The notes below the pieces were generated by a model. That model was not told where the DNA came from. It was given only the letters and a program-made list of their open reading frames with translations, and searched no databases. From the NCBI GenBank assembly GCA_045539515.1, contig JAZQFN010000038.1:1-42132 (forward strand): a stretch of 42,132 nucleotides of DNA, given 5' to 3'. A program made the translations under genes and the position numbers. Origin of the DNA: RGIG8748 sp045539515. GTDB taxonomy: Bacteria; Bacillota; Clostridia; UMGS1810. Below are positions 8,746 to 17,627 of the stretch, one piece after another (the first letter of the stretch is position 1; the number at the start of each line of letters is the position of its first letter).

Positions 8746-8821
8746 TGGCTGGGCTAGAAGGACTCGAACCTCCGAATGCCGGAATCAGAATCCGGTGCCT
8801 TACCAACTTGGCGATAGCCCA
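8746..8821 (-). tRNA. tRNA-Gln (anticodon CTG), CCA encoded
   Basis: Read on the minus strand the 76-base gene begins TGGGCTA and ends TAGCCCA-GCCA, giving a 7-bp acceptor stem. The anticodon arm is CCGGA-TTCTGAT-TCCGG, which places CTG at positions 34-36 and reads CAG codons. The T-arm is GGAGG-TTCGAGT-CCTTC. The CCA end is encoded in the DNA. A T-rich hairpin follows at 8710-8745. Confidence 0.95.
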
Positions 8822-8965
8822 ATATTTGCTACCTGAATATAATAACAAAAAACCATTTAAATGTCAAGCCTTTTTTAAAAAAACCAAAGGAATTTTTAAA
8901 AATATTGAAAATTCTTGTGCTATGTGATATATTGGTTATATCTTTAATTGAATCAGGTGATAATT

Positions 8966-10723
8966 GTGATATGTAAATCATGCGGAAATGAGATTTCGGA
9001 TAACAGTTTATTATGCAATAATTGCGGATATGACAATGCAACCGAACTATCCGAAGAAAAAACCGTCAGAGATGACGGTGCACAATATAGTTTCCCTATA
9101 AATGATGTTTCAACGGAATCGGCTTCGGAAGATAAGAATTACGGACATCCGAATTTTTCTCCATATGCCGAAGTGTCCGAAGCCAAGGCAGAGCCATATA
9201 AGGAAGACAAGAGTACAAAAAAAGAAAAAAAGCCTGCGAAAGAAAGATCAAAAGAAGCAAAAAAGCCTTTCAGCAAAAAGAAAAAGGCTGTAATAATCGT
9301 TTCCTTGGTTGTGGGATTTTTGTTGATTCTTGCAAGTGTATTTTACATATTTCGTGCAAACATACTTATGGCTGTAGCTCCAAGGGAATATGCCGCATAC
9401 TGCCTGTCGGAAACAGCAGTTCAGTTAAAGGATGACTCTTCAGAGCTGATAGATACATTACTCGGATTTGAGATGGATTCTCAAACAGATATTACCTTTA
9501 AAAATAAACTTAATATGGGAGAAACTCCGGTTCCTTATAATAGCATAGAGCTGTCTTATGCACCCTCCCGGAATGCTGCATCGGCCTCCCTGGAAGGTGT
9601 AGAGGTTTATGGTGAAACCGTAGATATGGATATACTTTGGAACGACCGGATTATAGGCATTGGCGTGCAGCAGTTATCCGATGATAATTACTATGCGGTT
9701 TCTTCTGAAAACTTCGGCAAACAGATAGCCGAAACTAAGCTCCCTTTGTCCGACTCAATCAAAGAAGATGAAAAACTCAAAGATATGGATCTTTCTTTCA
9801 GCAATATTATAGGTGACGGCAAAACCGATGAAGATACATTCGAAGAATTAAAGTCAGCTCTTACCGATGAAACTTTGGATTTTTTAAGAAAAGGAAATGT
9901 TGATAAAAAGGGCAGAGCCGAATATTTGGTTAACGGAAGTAAAAAAAGCGGGCATACACTGCTTCTCAGCTTTAAAGGCTCAGATGTTAAAGAATACCTT
10001 TTAAGCTGCATTTTAATAGCTTCCAATGATGAAGATTTTATTAAAATTTACGGTGAAAATGCATTAACAACTATTGAGCAAAGCGTTAAAGACGGTGACT
10101 ACACAGGCAATATGTATATTCACATGGGACTTTACGATGACCGTGTTGTTGACCTTGAATTTAAAAACGATTCCAACGATACATTATTGAATTTAAAGTT
10201 TGCCGGAACGAAGTTTCTTCTTAATGGATTTGAGCTTGGTTTTAGAACGGAAAATACTAAATTTGAAATTAAGACCTGTGGCAACATTATGCCCGAGGAC
10301 GGTAAAGTGGACTATACCATAAATGTTGTTTCCGGTGATAAGGTTACCGATATCGGGTTAAATCTTGATTTTGACAAAAACAAAGCTGAAGTAGCTTTGG
10401 CATTTCCCTCGACAGATAAAATGAATTTCATCGGAAGCTGTAAAATGGGTAACGGCATAAGTCTTGAACTTAAATCCGATGACTTATTTGCAGAGCTGTC
10501 TTTGGATAAAGGTGCGAGGGTACAAAGCTTGTCCGGCAATGAATATATGGTTTTGGAAAAATCCACACCCTTGCTTATGTGGGAAGTGGGCAAAATAATC
10601 GTCAAGAGTGAGGAAGCACGGGGTATTGTATTTAACATTGCAAAGGATGCTTTCGGAAGCAGTGAAATGCTGGAAAGTATGTTTAGTGAGGACGGCGGTA
10701 TAGGAGCTCTTTTAGGCCGTTAA
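8966..10723 (+). CDS. Zinc-ribbon, single-pass membrane protein of unknown function
   Basis: I start it at the GTG at 8966 because AGGTGA sits 5 bases upstream; this gives 585 residues. The first residues form a zinc ribbon, CKSCGNEISDNSLLCNNCG. A long charged Lys/Glu-rich linker follows. One transmembrane helix lies near 100-125 (AVIIVSLVVGFLLILASVFYIF), and then comes a large, probably extracytoplasmic domain of about 460 residues rich in Asp and Lys that I do not recognise. This layout is common in Clostridia, often in proteins annotated only as zinc-ribbon domain containing. It is transcribed alone, between the tRNA-Gln and a bidirectional terminator. A role at the envelope is inference from topology. 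Confidence 0.8.
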   Translation: MICKSCGNEISDNSLLCNNCGYDNATELSEEKTVRDDGAQYSFPINDVSTESASEDKNYGHPNFSPYAEVSEAKAEPYKEDKSTKKEKKPAKERSKEAKKPFSKKKKAVIIVSLVVGFLLILASVFYIFRANILMAVAPREYAAYCLSETAVQLKDDSSELIDTLLGFEMDSQTDITFKNKLNMGETPVPYNSIELSYAPSRNAASASLEGVEVYGETVDMDILWNDRIIGIGVQQLSDDNYYAVSSENFGKQIAETKLPLSDSIKEDEKLKDMDLSFSNIIGDGKTDEDTFEELKSALTDETLDFLRKGNVDKKGRAEYLVNGSKKSGHTLLLSFKGSDVKEYLLSCILIASNDEDFIKIYGENALTTIEQSVKDGDYTGNMYIHMGLYDDRVVDLEFKNDSNDTLLNLKFAGTKFLLNGFELGFRTENTKFEIKTCGNIMPEDGKVDYTINVVSGDKVTDIGLNLDFDKNKAEVALAFPSTDKMNFIGSCKMGNGISLELKSDDLFAELSLDKGARVQSLSGNEYMVLEKSTPLLMWEVGKIIVKSEEARGIVFNIAKDAFGSSEMLESMFSEDGGIGALLGR

Positions 10724-10744
10724 AAAAGCAGAATATTACTTAAA

Positions 10745-10780
10745 ACAAAAAGCTGTGTAAATTTTACACAGCTTTTTTAT
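10745..10780. terminator. Bidirectional terminator that overlaps the NhaC-family stop codon
   Basis: AAAAAGCTGTGTAAA pairs with TTTACACAGCTTTTTT. T-runs lie on both sides, so it serves the plus-strand zinc-ribbon gene and the minus-strand transporter. The last codons of the transporter (Lys-Lys-Ala-Val-stop) lie inside one arm. Confidence 0.8.
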
Positions 10781-12044
10781 TGTCCTTTTTCAAAAGTATA
10801 AACAGTATTGCCGATATTGCCATAAGTATCGGATAGCACATATAGGGAATAATGTCAAAGGGTGTAACTCCCGAAAGATTTGCCGCCGAAAGGAGCTGAG
10901 AACCATAGGGTATAAGGCCTTGTCCTACAGAAGAAAATATATCCAGCAAGGAAGCACTTCTTCGCGGACTGATTGAGGCTTTCCCGGATATTTCTTTGGC
11001 TATGGGTCCGGTCATAACTATTGCAACGGTGTTGTTTGCAGTACATGCATCTACCAAAAGCGAAAGCCCGGCTATACCAAACTGAGCACCTTTGGAACTA
11101 TTGGTTCTTCCGGTAAGAGCCTTCAGGATAAAGTCTATTCCGCCGGCGTATTTTATAAGCCCTACCATGGCGGCAACGGTTATGGATATAACGGTAATAT
11201 CGTACATAGAAACAACACCGTCACCAACTATGGCGAATATGTTGTTTAAGGCTATAGAGCCGTTAAAAACTCCGATTGCCAATGATGATAAAGTGCCTGC
11301 AATAAGCACACCGAATACGTTAAAACCTGCCAGAGCACCGCCCAGAACTATTATATAGGGTATTACGGATATAATGCTGTAATTTCCAATATCTGCCGGA
11401 ACTTTGCCGCCTTTGTCTGCAAAAATGAATATGGCAACAGATATAATTGCTGCAGGCAGAACTATAAAGAAGTTTTCTTTGAATTTGTCATTCATTTTAC
11501 AACCCTGAGTCTTTACTGCGGCTATGGTGGTGTCGGATATAACAGAAAGGTTATCGCCAAACATAGCTCCGCTTACGGTAGCACCCATACATAAAGGCAG
11601 AGATATACCTGCCTTTTGGGCAATGCCCACGGTGATAGGAGTAAGAGCAGCTATGGTTCCCATAGATGTTCCCATAGAAAGGGAGAGTATGCAGGCTATC
11701 AGAAACACACCGGCTACAGCATAGTCGGAGGGTATAATGCCGAGGCAAAGATTCACAATACTGTCTACGCCTCCGCATGCATTAACAGAGTGGCTGAATG
11801 CTCCTGCAGCAAGAAATATAAAGCACATGGTAATGATGTTTTCGTTACCAACTTCAGAAGCTACTACCTTTAATTTTTGTTCAAAATTTCTGGCGGGACT
11901 TTGTATAAATGCCACAATAAGTGCAATCAAAAATGCCACAATGGCAGGCACAGCATAAAAGTCGCCAAGAAGTACACCGCATCCTATAAAAATTACTAAA
12001 AATATAAGAATCGGCAGCAGATATACGGCTTTTTTTAATTCCAT
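10764..12044 (-). CDS. NhaC-family Na+/H+ antiporter-like transporter
   Basis: The 426-residue protein has about 11 hydrophobic segments and no signal peptide. Conserved NhaC-type stretches include LSMGTSMGTIAALTPITVGIA (about 123-143), GATVSGAMFGDNLSVISDTT (about 154-173) and VDACTANNTVAIVMTGPIAK near 330. Family members exchange Na+ for H+ or, in some subgroups, amino acids such as malate/lactate or tyrosine, so substrate specificity is not certain. The ATG at 12044 follows GAGG, and the TGA stop of the upstream SulP gene overlaps this ribosome site. The 8-base spacing implies coupled translation. Pairing with SulP suggests that Na+ or H+ cycling supports anion uptake. The 3' end lies in the terminator stem. 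Confidence 0.82.
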   Translation of the reverse strand: MELKKAVYLLPILIFLVIFIGCGVLLGDFYAVPAIVAFLIALIVAFIQSPARNFEQKLKVVASEVGNENIITMCFIFLAAGAFSHSVNACGGVDSIVNLCLGIIPSDYAVAGVFLIACILSLSMGTSMGTIAALTPITVGIAQKAGISLPLCMGATVSGAMFGDNLSVISDTTIAAVKTQGCKMNDKFKENFFIVLPAAIISVAIFIFADKGGKVPADIGNYSIISVIPYIIVLGGALAGFNVFGVLIAGTLSSLAIGVFNGSIALNNIFAIVGDGVVSMYDITVISITVAAMVGLIKYAGGIDFILKALTGRTNSSKGAQFGIAGLSLLVDACTANNTVAIVMTGPIAKEISGKASISPRRSASLLDIFSSVGQGLIPYGSQLLSAANLSGVTPFDIIPYMCYPILMAISAILFILLKKDNKKAV

Positions 12045-12052
12045 GGTTTACC

Positions 12053-13708
12053 TCATTGTTTGTCAGGAATATTTTCTGCAATAAGTATTGCTTTTGTTAT
12101 ATTGGGCGCAAAATTGTTTGCACCGATTTCTTGGTAAAGTTTTTGCTTTTTGAGTACATTGAGAGGTTGCTTGTTGATGTGCGATATTATAAGTGTAATT
12201 CCGTTTTCTTTGCACTTGTGGTATATGTCTTCTATAGCCTCGTAGGCAGTAGCGTCCAGAGCAGGCACACCGCGCATTCTTAAGATAAGTGCTTTGCAAT
12301 TTTTTGTTTCCTCGGATATAATACCGCGGAATTTATCGGAAGCACCAAAGAACATGGGGCCTGTTATTTCGTACACTGCTGTTTTCTCGGGAACTTTTAA
12401 GCGGCTTATGGATTCGGGGTCGTTTTCATCATTGAATTCTTCCCATTTGCGTACTTCTGTTGTGCTTGCCATACGGCTCATAAAGAGGATGGCGGCAAGT
12501 ACCATACCCACTTCAATAGCTACCACCAGGTCAAAGCATACTGTAAGTACAAAGGTTACTATAAGCACACAAAAATCACTCTTGGGAGCCTTGCGCATAG
12601 CAATAAATTCTCTCCAACCACTCATATTGTAAGCTACAACTATAAGCACTGCAGAAAGTGTAGTCATAGGTATAAGGGAAGCATAGGGCATAAACAGTAT
12701 CATTATAAGTGCCAGTACAACGGCGTGAACCATACCGGATACAGGTGAGCGACCGCCGTTCTTTACATTGGCAGCGGTTCTTGCTATAGCACCGGTTGCA
12801 GGGATTCCGCCAAAAAGACCGGAGCAGATGTTACCAACGCCCTGAGCCACAAGCTCTGTGTTGGAACGGTGGTGACTTCCTATCATACCGTCTGACACAA
12901 CGCAGGAGAGGAGCGATTCAATTGCTGCAAGAATTGCAATTGTAAAGGCAGGGGAGATAAGCTCCTTTACCATAGCAAAATCAACATTTGGTATTTTGGG
13001 TGTGGGGAAGCTTGCGGAAAGCTGACCGAAGGTACTACCTATTGTTGCCACATCTACATTAAATATTTTAACAATAAGGGTGGTAACTATAATCGCAATT
13101 AATGAACCGGGAATCTTTTCGCTTATTTTCGGCATTACAATCATTATGACAAGAGCAATGCCGCCTATGAGCAAAGCATATGGATTTACGGTTCCTATAT
13201 GCTCGGCATAGCACACAATTCTTTCAAAAAATTCCGAAGGAACCTTGTCGATATTAAGACCCATAAAGTCCTTTAACTGCTGTACAAAAAGAGTTATCGC
13301 AATACCGCCGGTAAAGCCTACCGTAATGGTAGAGGGTATAAACTTAATAAGAGATCCTATGTTACACAGACCCATAATCACCAGGATAATACCTGCCATT
13401 ATGGTTGCAATAATAAGACCTTCCGTGCCAAACTGATTTATAATGCCTACAACGATTACTACAAATGCTGCTGTAGGACCACCTATCTGTACACGGCTTC
13501 CTCCCAGAAAAGAAATCATAAATCCGGCAATTATTGCGGTATGTATACCCTTTTCGGGCGATACCCCGGAGGCAATTGCCAGAGCTATGGAGAGGGGCAG
13601 GGCTATTATTGCCACTATAATGCCTGCAATAATGTCCTTTAAAAATTTGCTTTTGTCATAACCTTTAAGTGTAGACAGAAGCATTGGCTTAATTTTTTTA
13701 CTGTTCAA
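12053..13708 (-). CDS. SulP-family anion permease with C-terminal STAS domain
   Basis: I favour the TTG at 13708 (MNSKKIKPML), 8 bases after AAGGTGG; a GTG four codons upstream is also possible. The protein has about 551 residues. The membrane region (about 25-410) carries SulP motifs: GIIVAIIALPLSIALAIASG and the ASGVSPEKGIHTAIIAGF stretch near 50. The STAS domain (about 440-545) has ILRMRGVPALDATAYEAIEDI. SulP proteins move sulfate, bicarbonate or other anions, often coupled to Na+ or H+. The gene heads a two-gene operon with the NhaC-like antiporter. The substrate (bicarbonate versus sulfate) cannot be decided from sequence alone. Confidence 0.9.
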   Translation of the reverse strand: MNSKKIKPMLLSTLKGYDKSKFLKDIIAGIIVAIIALPLSIALAIASGVSPEKGIHTAIIAGFMISFLGGSRVQIGGPTAAFVVIVVGIINQFGTEGLIIATIMAGIILVIMGLCNIGSLIKFIPSTITVGFTGGIAITLFVQQLKDFMGLNIDKVPSEFFERIVCYAEHIGTVNPYALLIGGIALVIMIVMPKISEKIPGSLIAIIVTTLIVKIFNVDVATIGSTFGQLSASFPTPKIPNVDFAMVKELISPAFTIAILAAIESLLSCVVSDGMIGSHHRSNTELVAQGVGNICSGLFGGIPATGAIARTAANVKNGGRSPVSGMVHAVVLALIMILFMPYASLIPMTTLSAVLIVVAYNMSGWREFIAMRKAPKSDFCVLIVTFVLTVCFDLVVAIEVGMVLAAILFMSRMASTTEVRKWEEFNDENDPESISRLKVPEKTAVYEITGPMFFGASDKFRGIISEETKNCKALILRMRGVPALDATAYEAIEDIYHKCKENGITLIISHINKQPLNVLKKQKLYQEIGANNFAPNITKAILIAENIPDKQ

Positions 13709-13760
13709 ATGTATTACCACCTTTATATATTACACATAATTATACCATAAAAGTATATCA

Positions 13761-13820
13761 AAAAAATGCGTATTCTTCAAGATGAAATATTGCTTAGAAT
13801 AATCGTGAGAATACGCACAA
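13761..13820 (-). terminator. Long-loop terminator for the RlmD-YdcF operon
   Basis: TGCGTATTCT (13767-13776) and AGAATACGCA form a perfect 10-bp stem around a loop of about 30 bases. On the minus strand the stem is followed by a T-run. It lies just after the YdcF-like gene. Confidence 0.6.
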
Positions 13821-13846
13821 AATTGTATAATGTTGTTAAAGTCTTA

Positions 13847-14611
13847 TCAGAAAACCATTTCAAAAATGAATCCGCCTATCTCCCTTAAGAAATATGTAGG
13901 AAACATACTTACAGGAGTGTCGGCAGGCACATTGTAGCTTTTTAAACCGTGGTCCGCGGCAATACGGCTCGCTCTGTACTGGTGAAAGTCATTGGTTATT
14001 ATGGTTATGTCTTTACAGAAATTTTCTTTTTCTATAATATTTTTTGAAAATTCAATATTTTCCCGTGTGGTGGATGACTTGTCTTCAATGTATACTCGTT
14101 CTTTGGATATGCCCATTTTTACAAGCTCGTCATACATACACTTTGCCTCGCTCATATGCTCGTCATCACCCTGACCGCCCGATACTATGCATTTTGTATC
14201 GGGGTTTTCTTTGAGGAATTCATATGCTGCATCAATGCGGGATTTAAGCATAAGGCTGGGTCCCGAAGGATTTACCTTGCACCCCAGAACAATTACAGTT
14301 GTTTCGGATTTAGGGGGATTATTTGCTGCAGACATGATAGATGTTCCTGCAACAATCACCAATACAGCCATTAAGCCTGCAAGTATAACAACAAAGCCAG
14401 TTAATACCTTGCCCCATTTCTTAAGGCAAAGTTTTTTAAAGAAACATACTAATTTGTCACTGTATATTGTAGCAAAAAGTGCCGCTGCGCAAAGTATAAT
14501 CCCCACAGCATTTCCGGCGTTAAGAATTCCTAAAAATGCCAGCGGAATTATAAACATAATGAGTAATATAATTTCTAATGCTATAATTAAAAATTTTGCT
14601 TTCTTTTTCAT
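13847..14611 (-). CDS. YdcF/ElyC-like DUF218 membrane protein
   Basis: The 254-residue protein has three hydrophobic helices in its first 100 residues, then a DUF218 domain: TTVIVLGCKVNPSGPS (about 105-120), CIVSGGQGDDEHMSEA (about 141-156), EDKSSTTRENIEFSK (about 176-190) and ITIITNDFHQYRASRIA (about 202-218). These match the YdcF/SanA/ElyC family, which is linked to envelope and peptidoglycan-precursor homeostasis and whose chemistry is not settled. It is the last gene of a three-gene minus-strand operon, 18 bases after the preceding gene, and a terminator follows at once. The topology places the DUF218 domain at the outer face if the helices run as predicted. Confidence 0.85.
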   Translation of the reverse strand: MKKKAKFLIIALEIILLIMFIIPLAFLGILNAGNAVGIILCAAALFATIYSDKLVCFFKKLCLKKWGKVLTGFVVILAGLMAVLVIVAGTSIMSAANNPPKSETTVIVLGCKVNPSGPSLMLKSRIDAAYEFLKENPDTKCIVSGGQGDDEHMSEAKCMYDELVKMGISKERVYIEDKSSTTRENIEFSKNIIEKENFCKDITIITNDFHQYRASRIAADHGLKSYNVPADTPVSMFPTYFLREIGGFIFEMVF

Positions 14612-14629
14612 TGGTATCAGTCCTTGAAA

Positions 14630-15247
14630 TTAATGTGAATACGCTTCCCTCAGACATTGGTCGGACATAGCGAGGATGTTATCGTCCTTGGGATAATCCG
14701 TGGTAATCTTATTGGGGGATATATATCTTATGAGTTCATCATTAAGATAATAGAAACGGTGCTCTTCATCGCCGTTTACCATAAAGGCAAAAACCATCTC
14801 GTTGCCCGGTATAAAGTAGTACCACCTTTCATAGCCGACATTATTGTAGTTTTTGGGGTATGTTATCCTGCAGAGTATTCCCGATTGGTCAAAATACAGT
14901 GTTTTTCCGTTGGAATCGGAGCTTGTGCTTAAGCTCTGGTTGTTGGTTATTTCATTGTATCTGGGTCGTACTGTGTTCACTACATATTCTTCCACATCCG
15001 GATCAATATAATTTGTTGGGGCAGATGAAAAAGCAGAATCACCGGGTTTTTCCGCATCGGTAATTTCTTCGGGTTCTTCTTCGTCATGGCTTTGGGAGGT
15101 TTTAACAGATGCATCAAAAGCATCAGAGGTTTTTTTGCTGTTGGTGCTGAAAAGATAGAGCACAAAAATGCCAATAAGTAAAAACAATGTTAAAAGAATA
15201 CATATAATGGTTATAAGCAATGGTTTTGAAGAGCTTGAATTGTTCAT
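14630..15247 (-). CDS. Membrane-anchored protein of unknown function
   Basis: The 205-residue protein has a short Ser-rich N-terminus, one transmembrane helix (about 9-34, PLLITIICILLTLFLLIGIFVL), an acidic low-complexity linker with Glu-Glu-Glu-Pro-Glu-Glu, and a C-terminal domain of about 120 residues rich in Tyr and Asn. I recognise no family. The domain contains repeated strand-like stretches (TLYFDQSGILCRITYPKN, RWYYFIPGNEMVFAFMVNG, EHRFYYLNDELIRYI) that resemble a small beta-sheet sensor or binding domain. AAAGGAG precedes the ATG. It lies between RlmD and the YdcF-like gene with 18-base gaps, so it is co-transcribed and probably acts at the cell surface. Confidence 0.8.
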   Translation of the reverse strand: MNNSSSSKPLLITIICILLTLFLLIGIFVLYLFSTNSKKTSDAFDASVKTSQSHDEEEPEEITDAEKPGDSAFSSAPTNYIDPDVEEYVVNTVRPRYNEITNNQSLSTSSDSNGKTLYFDQSGILCRITYPKNYNNVGYERWYYFIPGNEMVFAFMVNGDEEHRFYYLNDELIRYISPNKITTDYPKDDNILAMSDQCLREAYSH

Positions 15248-15265
15248 ATCTGCTTCTCCTTTGTT

Positions 15266-16642
15266 TTATTTTATAAATGACGCTACCGCTTCTGTGTGGC
15301 CGCTCATGGGAAATAAATCCACGGCACAGGCTTTTTTGAGCTTATAGCCGTATTCTTCAAGGATTTTGGCATCTCTTGCAAGCGTGGCGCTGTTACAGGA
15401 TACATAAACCACTCTTTTTGGAGATATGCGGTTTACAAGCCCCAAAAGCTCCGGACTGCATCCTTTACGGGGTGGGTCTACCACTACCACGTCTGCACTT
15501 TTACCATCTTTAATAAGCCTGTCTACTACCTCACCGCAGTCGCCGGCATAGAATTCGGTATTATCAATACCGTTCAGACGAGCATTCTCTTTGGCGTTTT
15601 CTATTGCTTTTTCCACGATTTCCACGCCTATAACCTTTCCTGCCTTTTGTGCCAAAAACAAAGATATGCTTCCCACTCCGCAGTAGAGGTCAAAAACGGT
15701 GTCTTTTTCTGTTATTTCGGCATATTCCAACGCTTTTGAATATAGCTTTTGAGTTTGTTCTCCGTTTACCTGAAAGAAGCTTTCGGGAGAAATGCGGAAC
15801 TTTAAGTCGCCAATATATGATGTTATGTATTCCTCACCCCATATAAGGCGATTTTCTTCACCCAACACCAGGTTGGTTCTTTTGGTATTTATATTCTGAA
15901 CTATTCCTTTTACATTTCCGGAAGCTTTAATAAGCGAAATAAGTCTGTCGGTATCGGGAAGGGGCTTTCTGGAGTTGGTGACAATAACAACTATCATATC
16001 ATCGGTTTTGTTGCCGCAGCGCACATAGATGTGTCGGAGGATTCCGGTGTGTTTTTCTTCGTTGTATACACTGATGCCGGTTTCGTTGGCGTATTTAAGG
16101 AAAGCTTCCACGGCTCTGTTTATGCAGTCCTTTTGTATATGGCAAAAGCTGCATGGAATAATCTCGTGACTTTTTCTGGTGTAAAAACCGCATACGGTCT
16201 GTCCGTTAAATTTTCCTATGGGAAACTGTGCTTTGTTGCGGTAGTTGTAAATATCTTCAGCACATACAATGCCTTCAAAGACGAAATCATCTATTCCACC
16301 AAGACGAATAAGGTTGTTTTTTACGGTGCTTGCTTTAAGCTCTTTCTGGTAGGAATAGTCTATATGCATATAGTCACATCCTCCGCAACGGGTGTACACA
16401 GGGCATATCGGCTCTGCACGATAGGGCGAGGGGACTAAAATGGTATTTATCTTTGCAAAGCCGTAGCTTTTGTTGGTTTTGGTTACGGTAACTTCAAGTT
16501 CATCACCGGTAACACCGCCTTTTATAAAAAGGGGATAACCATCATATTTTGCCACACCGTCACCTGTGGCTGTAACGTCGTTTACGCTGACATTAAGAAT
16601 CTGATTTTTAGTAACTATATTAATCAACTCCTTACTATACAA
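15266..16642 (-). CDS. rlmD: 23S rRNA (uracil-C5)-methyltransferase, RlmD/RlmCD type
   Basis: An N-terminal TRAM domain (about 12-70, VTATGDGVAKYDGYPLFIKGG) leads into Fe-S cysteines (CPVYTRCGGCDYMH, about 85). A SAM-binding fold carries VFDLYCGVGSISLFLA (about 305) and GVEIV. The catalytic region has VVDPPRKGCSPELL (about 380) and the nucleophilic Cys in VYVSCNSATLARD. Such enzymes methylate U747 and/or U1939 of 23S rRNA. At about 458 residues it is full length. The start is uncertain: the frame opens with a TTG at 16642, while the good AAGGAG lies inside it near 16628 and is followed only by TTG, ATT or ATA codons. It heads the operon with the next two genes. Confidence 0.93.
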   Translation of the reverse strand: MYSKELINIVTKNQILNVSVNDVTATGDGVAKYDGYPLFIKGGVTGDELEVTVTKTNKSYGFAKINTILVPSPYRAEPICPVYTRCGGCDYMHIDYSYQKELKASTVKNNLIRLGGIDDFVFEGIVCAEDIYNYRNKAQFPIGKFNGQTVCGFYTRKSHEIIPCSFCHIQKDCINRAVEAFLKYANETGISVYNEEKHTGILRHIYVRCGNKTDDMIVVIVTNSRKPLPDTDRLISLIKASGNVKGIVQNINTKRTNLVLGEENRLIWGEEYITSYIGDLKFRISPESFFQVNGEQTQKLYSKALEYAEITEKDTVFDLYCGVGSISLFLAQKAGKVIGVEIVEKAIENAKENARLNGIDNTEFYAGDCGEVVDRLIKDGKSADVVVVDPPRKGCSPELLGLVNRISPKRVVYVSCNSATLARDAKILEEYGYKLKKACAVDLFPMSGHTEAVASFIK

Positions 16643-16714
16643 ATATACATCAAAAGCATCTTTTTTGCAATAGTTTAATGGAAACGGACATAGATTATAT
16701 AAGAGGTGATTTGC

Positions 16715-17527
16715 TTGAAAACTGTGATTTTGTCCCCTTATGAGCTGAATTCCGAAGGGGTGGTATACTATTATTGCCGTGATGGATTTCTTGAAGTCAG
16801 ATACAGTATAAATTTTCGGGAAGAAAACAGAGTTGCCACACTTTGGGGCCTAAGCTCCAAAAGGCCCTCGGGTTATCCTTTGAAGATAGTTATACCCCTT
16901 GTGGAAAACGGAAGGGCAGAGGGAAGTGTACAACTTGCGCAAAAAGACCTTGCCATTGGGGGATACAACCTAAAAGATATAGATACCTTCGCGCTTGTAT
17001 GCAAAAGTCCCATAGGTATGTGTGTGGCTTCTCTTGGTTTTGGAGGACTTAATTGGAATATATCCTACTCGATAGATAGGCTTTGCGGAGAAAAAGAGCA
17101 AAGAGTGCTTGATGAGTGTAGTACTCTTCTTAAAAATTCCGTTTCTCCCAACACAGACCAAGACGCTTACAGATTTGTTATAACCGAGCTTAAGGCTTCC
17201 GAGGGCAGGCTTTGCAAAGCATCGGTATCGCCTTTGGGCGGATATAACTGGTACATATATCCATTCGATGTGTTTCCCTTTAATATGAGCATATACCGTC
17301 ACCTTACTTCTGCACCGGAATTCGAGAAAGCATATCAAAACAATAGGATATGTTTTCTCGGAATAGGAAATGTGTGTCATACTGCTTTGGCAATAAAGAG
17401 TGAGCGTAATCCTTTTGTCAATGCCGAGGATGCGTCAGTGTATATAAACGGACATTGGATAGTGGGTGTGGGGTTACTGCCTGAAGGGCAGTGCTTTGAA
17501 AAACCGGACACAAAAAAGGGAGTGTAA
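16715..17527 (+). CDS. Conserved-looking protein of unknown function
   Basis: The best start is the TTG at 16715, 5 bases after GAGGTGA, giving about 270 residues. I recognise no family. There is no signal peptide and no transmembrane helix. The protein is rich in aromatic residues and looks globular with many beta strands (VVYYYCRDGFLEVRYSINF, LATLWGLSSKRPSGYP-like and YNWYIYPFDVFPFNMSIYRH). A C-terminal stretch, RICFLGIGNVCHTALAIKS, might be a small helix-turn pair. It is divergent from rlmD and was followed directly by a palindromic terminator that an insertion sequence has split. A cytoplasmic role is assumed, and no function is proposed. Confidence 0.75.
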   Translation: MKTVILSPYELNSEGVVYYYCRDGFLEVRYSINFREENRVATLWGLSSKRPSGYPLKIVIPLVENGRAEGSVQLAQKDLAIGGYNLKDIDTFALVCKSPIGMCVASLGFGGLNWNISYSIDRLCGEKEQRVLDECSTLLKNSVSPNTDQDAYRFVITELKASEGRLCKASVSPLGGYNWYIYPFDVFPFNMSIYRHLTSAPEFEKAYQNNRICFLGIGNVCHTALAIKSERNPFVNAEDASVYINGHWIVGVGLLPEGQCFEKPDTKKGV

Positions 17528-17545
17528 ATTAATTCAGCGAATTAA
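17518..17545 (+). terminator. Left arm of a terminator split by the insertion sequence
   Basis: GGGAGTGTAAATTAATT followed by CAGCG matches the first arm and loop of the intact terminator at 28127-28165. The second arm, TTAATTTACACTCCC, is found at 19265-19279, on the far side of the insertion sequence. Removing one TTAA copy and the element restores a perfect hairpin with a T-run. Confidence 0.85.
17542..17545. repeat. Left 4-bp target-site duplication (TTAA)
   Basis: TTAA here and at 19265-19268 flank the element exactly, and joining the outer flanks at one TTAA rebuilds the terminator palindrome. Confidence 0.75.
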
Positions 17546-17627
17546 TGAACCCCGCCCTGTCAAGTAGACAGTGTAAATAACAAAAATTTTATGATATACA
17601 TCCCACAATTCTGTGGGGTGTATATTT

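Noticed and set aside
16672..16705. Sigma-A promoter for the unknown gene at 16715
   Set aside because: TTGCAA at 16666 has no -10 box at acceptable spacing; TAGATT and TTATAT are too weak to call.
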